Made by a program: the position numbers and the translations under genes. The notes beneath the pieces were generated by a model. That model was not told where the DNA came from and searched no databases. It saw nothing but the letters and a program-made list of their open reading frames with translations. From the NCBI GenBank assembly GCA_947375135.1, contig CANCER010000028.1, forward strand, positions 1 through 46,341: 46,341 bases of DNA, in the 5' to 3' direction. The stretch comes from Comamonadaceae bacterium. GTDB lineage: Bacteria; Pseudomonadota; Gammaproteobacteria; Burkholderiales; Burkholderiaceae_C. This document shows, in pieces, positions 38,561 through 44,416 of the stretch; the first letter of the stretch is position 1; every line of letters begins with the position of its first letter.

Positions 38561-39354
38561 CGACTTAACTCCTGTGGTGGCTGCCATTCAGCGGACTTCT
38601 GCATCTCCAGCGCCTTCACGTACCTGTAAAAAGTCCCCTCAAAATTTCCCAGCGCAATCACAAACCCAGCCCAGCCGTCCAAAAAGCCCAGCTTGAATAC
38701 ATAGTGCTTCACAAAGGACCAGAGGCCATGGCTCAGCGCGGAGCCCATGCTGATCTTTTTGTGTTTGATTTTTTCGGCGCCCAGCGATGAATAGCGGTTG
38801 GCCTTGTGCATCACCTCGGCCATGTTCTTGAACGGAAACTGCCAGATGGCGTTTTGCATATGGCCTACGGGTTTTTCGCTGGTGAGCTCGTAGCCCTCGT
38901 GCACGGGTTTGAGGTCGTAGCGCATCTTTCCCTTGCGAAACAGCTGCGGTTGACGGTAGTTGGGGTACCAGCCGGAATGCTTGATCCACTTACCCATGAA
39001 GAAGTTACGCCTGGGGGTCCAGTAGGCATCTGCCGAATCCGGGTTGTTGACGATAGACTTTATCTCTGCAGCGGCCTCGGGTGTGCAGCGTTCATCGGCG
39101 TCCAGGCTGAAAATCCATTCGTACGTGCAGGCGGCAATGGCGTGGTTGCGCAGATCGCCAAAGCCCTTGAAATCAACCTGCACTATCCGCGCTCCCATTT
39201 CAGTGGCAATGTCTTGGGTACCGTCGGTGCTATGGGAGTCCACCACGATGATTTCATCGGCCCAGCGTGCGCTTTCGATGGTGGCCCGGACTTTTTCCGC
39301 TTCGTTGAAGGCAATGATGTAAACGGAAACCAGGGGCATTGAAGGTGATACCAT
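38557..39354 (-). CDS. Glycosyltransferase family 2 (WaaE/KdtX-like, LPS core)
   Basis: This 265-residue GT-A enzyme has VSVYIIAFNEAEKVRATIES, WADEIIVVDSHSTDGT, and the D-x-D motif in IFSLDADERCTP. The text FMGKWIKHSGWYPNYRQPQLFRK is typical of the WaaE/KdtX beta-glucosyltransferases that decorate heptose in the inner core. The ATG at 39354 is preferred over the adjacent TTG; a later ATG at 39339 is possible. It is the first gene of a pair with msbA, with coupled translation, and is divergent from the next gene across 63 bp. Confidence 0.9.
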   Translation of the reverse strand: MVSPSMPLVSVYIIAFNEAEKVRATIESARWADEIIVVDSHSTDGTQDIATEMGARIVQVDFKGFGDLRNHAIAACTYEWIFSLDADERCTPEAAAEIKSIVNNPDSADAYWTPRRNFFMGKWIKHSGWYPNYRQPQLFRKGKMRYDLKPVHEGYELTSEKPVGHMQNAIWQFPFKNMAEVMHKANRYSSLGAEKIKHKKISMGSALSHGLWSFVKHYVFKLGFLDGWAGFVIALGNFEGTFYRYVKALEMQKSAEWQPPQELSR

Positions 39355-39417
39355 CAAAAAACGTTAGAAGAAGCCTGCCTTTTGGGGGCATAGCCTTGTG
39401 CTTGAGTCTATTCCAAA

Positions 39418-40272
39418 ATGCCAGCAGTCGATTTGATCTCCATCGTCATCACCACCTACAACCGCAGCGATGCATTGGCCGTCGTATTTGCCGCCTTGGC
39501 AGCACAAGACGATAAGGTGTTTGAGGTGATCGTCGCCGACGACGGTTCCACCACAGCCCATCAGGAAGCCATGCGGGCCGCAGCCAAGTCCTGCGGGCTG
39601 CCACTGGTACATGTCTGGCATCCGGATGTGGGCTTTACTGCATCCCGTGTACGCAACCTGGGCGTTGCTGCGGCTAGCGGCAGCTACATCGTCCTGCTGG
39701 ACGGCGACTGCGTTCCGGAGACGGATTTTGTGCGCCAGCATCGCAGGCTGAGGGAGGACGGCTGCTTTGTCAATGGCAGCCGCGTGATGTTGTCAGATCG
39801 GTTGACCCGGCAGGCGATTGCGGGACAGCTCAAGGTTCATGGGCGCGGCATCACTTTTTGGCTGGGTCAGCGCATCTGCGGTGGCGCCAGCAAACTCGGC
39901 GCGCTCTTGCGGCTGCCGGATTTCGCCGGGCGCAAGCACGCCAACTTCCGTTGGAAGGGCATACGCAGCTGCAATATGGGCGTCTGGCTGAAAGACTATG
40001 AGGCGGTTGACGGCTTTGACGAATCATTTGTAGGCTGGGGCCATGAGGACGCGGACTTCGTCTTGCGTTTACACAACGCCGGTATAAATCGCAAGAATGG
40101 GTTTTGTGCCACCGAGGTCTACCACCTTTGGCACCGCCAGGCCAGCCGTACGGCGGAGTCCGCAAACGCGGCAACCGTTAGGCGACGCATGCGCAGTGCG
40201 CAGGTGCTTCCTACAAGTGGTTACAGGGAAAGTAAAGGTTCGCAAGATGTGGTGGTTCGCAGATGGGGATAA
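39418..40272 (+). CDS. Glycosyltransferase family 2 with galactosyltransferase-like C-terminal domain
   Basis: This 284-residue GT-A protein has ISIVITTYNRSDALAVVFAAL, VIVADDGSTT, the D-x-D motif in YIVLLDGDCVPETDF, and a C-terminal Glyco_transf_7C-like block (NMGVWLKDYEAVDGFDESFVGWGHEDADFVLRL). It probably adds a core or O-chain sugar. It lies 10 bp before tolB on the same strand, so the two may be co-transcribed. The last 40 residues are basic and low in similarity to the family. Confidence 0.9.
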   Translation: MPAVDLISIVITTYNRSDALAVVFAALAAQDDKVFEVIVADDGSTTAHQEAMRAAAKSCGLPLVHVWHPDVGFTASRVRNLGVAAASGSYIVLLDGDCVPETDFVRQHRRLREDGCFVNGSRVMLSDRLTRQAIAGQLKVHGRGITFWLGQRICGGASKLGALLRLPDFAGRKHANFRWKGIRSCNMGVWLKDYEAVDGFDESFVGWGHEDADFVLRLHNAGINRKNGFCATEVYHLWHRQASRTAESANAATVRRRMRSAQVLPTSGYRESKGSQDVVVRRWG

Positions 40273-40282
40273 TCGCAGCACG

Positions 40283-41551
40283 ATGATGAAAATTTTTACA
40301 GTATGGGTCCTGTTTTTTCTGCACGCTACGGCGTGGGCACAGTTCCGTGTCGAGGTCTCCGGTGTGGGTTTAACCCAGATCCCGGTGGCGATCGTGGCGT
40401 TCCGCGGCGAAGATGCTGCCACGCAAAAAATCTCAGCCATCGTGCAGGCAGACTTGGAGCGCAGTGGTCAGTTCCGGGGGGTCGATACGGCCGGTGTCAG
40501 CCTGGATGAGAGCTCACGACCGGAATTTTCCAGCTGGCGTCAGAAAAATACGGATGCCCTGCTCACCGGCAGTGTCAGCCGCCTGGCGGATGGTCGTTTT
40601 GATGTGCGCATGCACCTGTGGGATACAGTGCGTGGCCAGGATTTGGGCGCGCAAAGTTACGGTGCAATCCAGGCAGACCTTCGCGTGGCCGCCCACCAGA
40701 TTTCGGACTATGTGTACGAGAAGCTGACGGGTGACAAGGGCGTTTTTTCGACCCGTGTTGCTTACGTGACCAAAAAAGGTCAGAACTTCAACCTGTGGGT
40801 AGCGGATGCCGATGGCGAGAGTCCGCAAAGTGCCCTCAGCAGCGCCGAACCTATCATTTCACCCGCCTGGTCACCCAACGGAAAGCAACTGGCCTACGTG
40901 TCTTTTGAAGCCCGCAAGCCCACCATTTATGTGCATGACGTGTTCACCGGGGTGCGGCGTTTGGTGTCCAATTTCAAGGGTTCCAATAGCGCTCCGGCCT
41001 GGTCGCCTGATGGAAAGACGCTGGCAGTGACACTGAGTCGTGATGGCGGTTCGCAGCTGAATCTGCTGAACCTGTCGGTGCCTGGCTCGGAGCCCAGGCG
41101 CCTGGCCCAATCCGGCTCGATTGATACCGAGCCCGTATTCACCGCAGATGGCAAGACCCTTTATTTTGTCAGCGACCGGGGTGGTTCACCGCAGATCTAC
41201 CGGGTGGCCGTGTCAGGCGGCAATCCGGAGCGTGTCACCTTCAACGGAAGTTACAACATATCGCCTGCACTCAGCCCGGATGGTCGCTGGCTCGCCTATG
41301 TCTCGCGTGTTAGCGGGGCATTCAAGCTGTACGTCATGGAGCTGACCTCGGGTTCAACCAATGCCATCACCGACACGATTGCAGATGAGCGGCCGAGCTT
41401 TTCGCCCAACAGCAGAATGCTGATATACGCAACGCAGCAACAGGGCAAGGAAGCATTGATGACCAGCACCTTGGATGGAAAGATCAAGGCACGGCTGGCG
41501 GGACAGACGGGCGACATCCGGGAGCCCAATTGGGGTCCCTTTCAAAAATAG
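40283..41551 (+). CDS. tolB: Tol-Pal system beta-propeller protein TolB
   Basis: TolB is the periplasmic partner of Pal and TolA in outer-membrane constriction. The 422-residue precursor has a signal peptide (MMKIFTVWVLFFLHATAWAQ), an N-terminal domain (ISAIVQADLERSGQFRGVD) and six propeller blades seen as repeats of ISPAWSPNGKQLAYVS type. The ATG at 40283 or 40286 begins the signal peptide; the frame is open further upstream but non-homologous. tolQ, tolR and tolA are not upstream; a glycosyltransferase is. Confidence 0.97.
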   Translation: MMKIFTVWVLFFLHATAWAQFRVEVSGVGLTQIPVAIVAFRGEDAATQKISAIVQADLERSGQFRGVDTAGVSLDESSRPEFSSWRQKNTDALLTGSVSRLADGRFDVRMHLWDTVRGQDLGAQSYGAIQADLRVAAHQISDYVYEKLTGDKGVFSTRVAYVTKKGQNFNLWVADADGESPQSALSSAEPIISPAWSPNGKQLAYVSFEARKPTIYVHDVFTGVRRLVSNFKGSNSAPAWSPDGKTLAVTLSRDGGSQLNLLNLSVPGSEPRRLAQSGSIDTEPVFTADGKTLYFVSDRGGSPQIYRVAVSGGNPERVTFNGSYNISPALSPDGRWLAYVSRVSGAFKLYVMELTSGSTNAITDTIADERPSFSPNSRMLIYATQQQGKEALMTSTLDGKIKARLAGQTGDIREPNWGPFQK

Positions 41552-41574
41552 TAAATTACAACAAGGAGTTTCGA

Positions 41575-42126
41575 ATGAAGCGTTTTTTGGCGGTTATAGG
41601 AATAGTGGCCGCGTTGAGTGCCTGTGGATCGGCAGTGAAGCTGGATAGCGTTCCGGTTGAGGACCGATCGGCAACTTCCACGGGCGCCTCATCCGCGTCT
41701 GCGGCGAACGCAGGTAGGTCCGATGGTTCGGCGGTGGGCAATGGTGCAGTTACATCCGTTGACTTGGGCAAGGCCGGTCAGGACGCCGCCATGCAGGCCA
41801 CCACCCGCATTGTTTATTTTGATTACGACAGCTTTGTGATCCGTCCCGAGTTTCAGCCGGTGATTGAGGCCCATGCCAAGTACATCCGTGGCGACAAAAG
41901 CCGAAATGTGGTGATCGCAGGCCACACGGACGATCGCGGTGGCAGAGAGTACAACCTGGCTTTGGGGCAAAAGCGCGCCGAAGCCGTGCGCAAGGCTTTG
42001 AACCTGCTCGGCGTAGCGGAATCGCAACTGGAAGCGGTGAGCTTTGGTAAAGAGAAGCCGGCTGTCGCTGGTGACACCGAAGCCGCAATGGAAAAAAATC
42101 GCCGTGCTGAAATTTCTTACCGGTGA
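41575..42126 (+). CDS. pal: Peptidoglycan-associated lipoprotein Pal
   Basis: This 183-residue lipoprotein anchors the outer membrane to peptidoglycan. It has a lipobox (ALSAC, acylated Cys near residue 18), a Ser/Ala/Gly-rich linker, and an OmpA-like domain: RIVYFDYDSFVIRPEF, GHTDDRGGREYNLALGQKRAEAVRKAL, and EKNRRAEISYR. The ATG at 41575 begins the signal peptide; it lies 23 bp after tolB. Its stop overlaps the cpoB GTG by 4 nt. Confidence 0.98.
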   Translation: MKRFLAVIGIVAALSACGSAVKLDSVPVEDRSATSTGASSASAANAGRSDGSAVGNGAVTSVDLGKAGQDAAMQATTRIVYFDYDSFVIRPEFQPVIEAHAKYIRGDKSRNVVIAGHTDDRGGREYNLALGQKRAEAVRKALNLLGVAESQLEAVSFGKEKPAVAGDTEAAMEKNRRAEISYR

Positions 42127-42950
42127 GTAATTCCAAAATGGTCCTACGCCCATTTATTGTGCGTGCCGTTGCCGTAGTCTTTTTGGTGCTGGCTGCGGGC
42201 TCAGCGTCTGCCGGTTTGTTTGATGACGAAGAAGCGCGGCGCGCCATTTTGGATTTGCGTCAGCGCGTGGAGTCTCTGAAGCAGGAAAAGGCCGACAAGG
42301 CGGACCGGACCGAGGCGGATCGCAAGTGGGCCGAAGAAGGGCAACGTGCGTCCGACGAAGCTGCCCAACTAAGGCGCAGCATTCTGGATTTGCAGAATCA
42401 GTTGGAAACCACCCGTGTGGAACTGGCGAAGTTGCTTGGTCAGAACGAGCAACTGGCGCGTGATCTTTCCGAATTGCAGCGCAGGCAAAAGGATGTGGAC
42501 GCTGCATTCGACGAGCGGCTGCGAAAGCTGGAACCCGTTAGCGTCTCTGTGGACGGAAAGACGTTTATGGCGGACTCCGGTGAAAAGAGAGAGTACGACG
42601 CCAACTTGGCCCTCGTTCGCAAAAGCGATTTCGCTGCGGCTACCAGCGGTTTCGTGGACTTTCTGAACCGCAATCCGCAGACCGGTTACCGTGCTTCGGC
42701 GCTTTTCTGGCTGGGTAACGCCCAGTACGCAAGCAAGGACTGCAAAAGCGCTGTCGTCAACTTCAGAAGCATGATCGCGATCGCGCCCGAGCACATGCAT
42801 GTGCCTGAAGCCATGCTGATCATCGCCAACTGCCAATTGGAAAGCAAAGAGAACAAGAGTGCACGCAAGACGCTCGAAGAACTGGTTTCCAGCTACCCCG
42901 GAACCGACGCTGCGACTGCGGCCAAGGATCGTCTGAGCCGGATCAAATAG
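42123..42950 (+). CDS. cpoB: Cell division coordinator CpoB (YbgF)
   Basis: CpoB links peptidoglycan synthesis and Tol-driven outer-membrane constriction. The 275-residue precursor has a signal peptide (VFLVLAAGSASA, cleavage before GLFDD), a coiled coil (about residues 40-125, rich in Gln, Glu and Arg) and C-terminal TPR repeats starting YDANLALVRKSDFAAATSGF. GTG at 42123 overlaps the pal stop (GTGA); ATG at 42138 is an alternative start. The tolB-pal-cpoB order is standard. Confidence 0.95.
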   Translation: MSNSKMVLRPFIVRAVAVVFLVLAAGSASAGLFDDEEARRAILDLRQRVESLKQEKADKADRTEADRKWAEEGQRASDEAAQLRRSILDLQNQLETTRVELAKLLGQNEQLARDLSELQRRQKDVDAAFDERLRKLEPVSVSVDGKTFMADSGEKREYDANLALVRKSDFAAATSGFVDFLNRNPQTGYRASALFWLGNAQYASKDCKSAVVNFRSMIAIAPEHMHVPEAMLIIANCQLESKENKSARKTLEELVSSYPGTDAATAAKDRLSRIK

Positions 42951-42959
42951 GCGCCCGCT

Positions 42960-43721
42960 TTGACAGACATCCCCATCGACCCCGTACGCCGCTTCGGGGG
43001 ACTGCAGCGGCTTTACGGGCTTGATGCGGCTGATCGTATTCAACGCAGCCATGTGGCCATCGTTGGCATTGGCGGGGTGGGCTCCTGGGTTGCTGAAGCA
43101 CTCGCCCGTAGCGGTGTGGGCGAAATCACGCTCATCGATATGGACCACATTGCCGAGTCCAACATCAACCGTCAGATTCACGCCCTGACGTCTACAGTGG
43201 GCATGGCCAAAATAGAGGCCATGCGTGAGCGTATTGCGCATATCAATCCCGAATGCATTGTCCATTGCGTAGACCTTTTTGTTGAGCCCGGGAATTGGCC
43301 GCAGGTCTTGCCGTCACAGGTCTCAGCAGTGGTGGACGCCTGCGACCAAGTGCATTCCAAGTCCGCAATGGCCGACTGGGCAAGGCGCACCAAGGCAATA
43401 TTTGTTTCAGTGGGAGCTGCCGGCGGCAAGCGCCATGGCCACCTGGTGGATGTGGCCGACCTGTCCCAGGTGACGCACGACCCCTTGCTGGCCCAGGTGC
43501 GCTACCGCTTGCGCAAATTCCACGGCGCGCCCAAAGAGGGCAAATCCCTGGGCGTGCATTGCGTGTTCAGTCGCGAAGCAGTGGCCGCCCCGGATGCCTC
43601 GTGTGACCTGGCGACCGATGGTTCGTTGAACTGCCACGGCTATGGATCGCTGGTCACGGTGACGGCCACTTTTGGACTGTGTGCCGCTGGCGTGGTGATG
43701 GACAAAATTTCTCAACGTTAG
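42960..43721 (+). CDS. tcdA: tRNA threonylcarbamoyladenosine dehydratase
   Basis: TcdA (CsdL) cyclises t6A37 to ct6A in tRNAs reading ANN codons, which include tRNA-Lys. The 253-residue E1-like protein has RRFGGLQRLYGLDAADRI, the ATP site VGIGGVGSWVAEALARSGVG, DMDHIAESNINRQ and DACDQVHSK. Both the RRFGGL start and DACDQV distinguish it from MoeB and ThiF. The start is TTG with a weak ribosome site 9 bp after cpoB. Two tRNA-Lys genes follow directly. Confidence 0.94.
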   Translation: MTDIPIDPVRRFGGLQRLYGLDAADRIQRSHVAIVGIGGVGSWVAEALARSGVGEITLIDMDHIAESNINRQIHALTSTVGMAKIEAMRERIAHINPECIVHCVDLFVEPGNWPQVLPSQVSAVVDACDQVHSKSAMADWARRTKAIFVSVGAAGGKRHGHLVDVADLSQVTHDPLLAQVRYRLRKFHGAPKEGKSLGVHCVFSREAVAAPDASCDLATDGSLNCHGYGSLVTVTATFGLCAAGVVMDKISQR

Positions 43722-43745
43722 CAAGGGATTGCACGGAAATGACGC

Positions 43746-43751
43746 TATAAT
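43746..43751 (+). promoter_or_regulatory. -10 box for the tRNA-Lys operon
   Basis: A perfect TATAAT lies 47 nt before the first tRNA, in the gap after tcdA. A TTGCAC at 43729-43734 is only 11 bp away, too close for a normal -35, and no better hexamer stands at 16-18 bp. The call rests on the -10 match and position. Confidence 0.45.
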
Positions 43752-43798
43752 TTAAGGCTTGGTAGATAACGAAGACGTCACTGTCTAAGAGATCGAAG

Positions 43799-43874
43799 GG
43801 GACGTTAGCTCAGTTGGTAGAGCAGCGGACTTTTAATCCGTTTGTCGTGGGTTCGACCCCCGCACGTCCCACCA
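43799..43874 (+). tRNA. tRNA-Lys (anticodon UUU)
   Basis: The cloverleaf is complete. Acceptor GGGACGT pairs with ACGTCCC, followed by discriminator A and an encoded CCA. The D arm is GCTC-AGTTGGTAGA-GC, and the T arm contains GGTTCGACC. The anticodon stem GCGGA/TCCGT encloses loop CTTTTAA, giving anticodon TTT at 43832-43834. It is 76 nt long. Confidence 0.97.
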
Positions 43875-43893
43875 AGTTATTGTCAGTTTATGT

Positions 43894-43969
43894 GGGTTCT
43901 TAGCTCAGTTGGTAGAGCAGCGGACTCTTAATCCGTAGGTCGAGAGTTCGAATCTCTCAGAACCCACCA
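43894..43969 (+). tRNA. tRNA-Lys (anticodon CUU)
   Basis: Acceptor GGGTTCT pairs with AGAACCC, then A and encoded CCA. The anticodon stem GCGGA/TCCGT encloses CTCTTAA, giving anticodon CTT at 43927-43929. The D arm and anticodon arm match the preceding tRNA except at the wobble base, while acceptor, variable and T stems differ. It is 76 nt long and 19 bp behind the first. Confidence 0.97.
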
Positions 43970-43995
43970 TTTAAACTAGGTACCAGTATTGAAAT

Positions 43996-44030
43996 GCCTG
44001 CTAATAAAAACTTAGCAGGCTTTTTTGTTT
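43996..44030 (+). terminator. Rho-independent terminator after the tRNA-Lys pair
   Basis: GCCTGCTAA and TTAGCAGGC form a perfect 9-bp stem around the 7-nt loop TAAAAAC, followed by TTTTTTGTTT. It is the clearest intrinsic terminator in the window and ends the tRNA transcript 26 nt after the second tRNA. Confidence 0.93.
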
Positions 44031-44104
44031 CTGGGTGGAAGTTGTATCAACGGATATTCAGTTTACTGCCCAACACATCAGAAAAAAGAAGTTAGAGTCC
44101 GTGC

Positions 44105-44353
44105 ATGGCATCCGAACCAAAAGCATTGAACCCGATCAAACGCGTGTGGCGTCCAAGGGCTGACGTGTCTACTGCAAACTCTCCACTTCCTGAAGCACCA
44201 CGCGCCAATTTCGATCACTTCGGCAATGAAATACCTGCACCCATGGTGCACGAAAAAAATTCCGATTCGATTTGGGACACGTACGAGTCGTTGCAAGCAG
44301 CGTCTGCCCTGAGAGCTTCTTTGACGGCAGATAAAAATACCGACGCGACATAA
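44105..44353 (+). CDS. Small hypothetical protein
   Basis: This is an open frame of 82 residues with no recognised domain, signal peptide or membrane segment. It has a proline-rich, basic first part (KRVWRPRAD), an aromatic middle (ANFDHFGNEIPAPM) and an acidic end (DSIWDTYESLQ). It lies alone between the tRNA terminator and the ABC-F gene, with no strong ribosome site. The ordered look of the sequence and the lack of any competing frame favour a real gene. Confidence 0.5.
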   Translation: MASEPKALNPIKRVWRPRADVSTANSPLPEAPRANFDHFGNEIPAPMVHEKNSDSIWDTYESLQAASALRASLTADKNTDAT

Positions 44354-44416
44354 CAGCCGCGCCTGACGCCGCGATGGTGCAGCAGGCTTTCCAGGCCCGT
44401 GCTGCGGATGTGTGCG

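Noticed and set aside
39364..39741. Minus-strand ORF between the two glycosyltransferases
   Set aside because: It lies opposite the N-terminal half of the conserved family 2 transferase at 39418-40272 and shows no family features.
42960..43721. Annotation of the E1-like gene as moeB or thiF
   Set aside because: RRFGGLQRLYG and DACDQVHSK, and the absence of moaD or thiS nearby, fit tcdA better.
43729..43734. TTGCAC as a -35 box for the tRNA promoter
   Set aside because: It is 11 bp from the TATAAT, too close for a sigma-70 promoter; only the -10 is reported.
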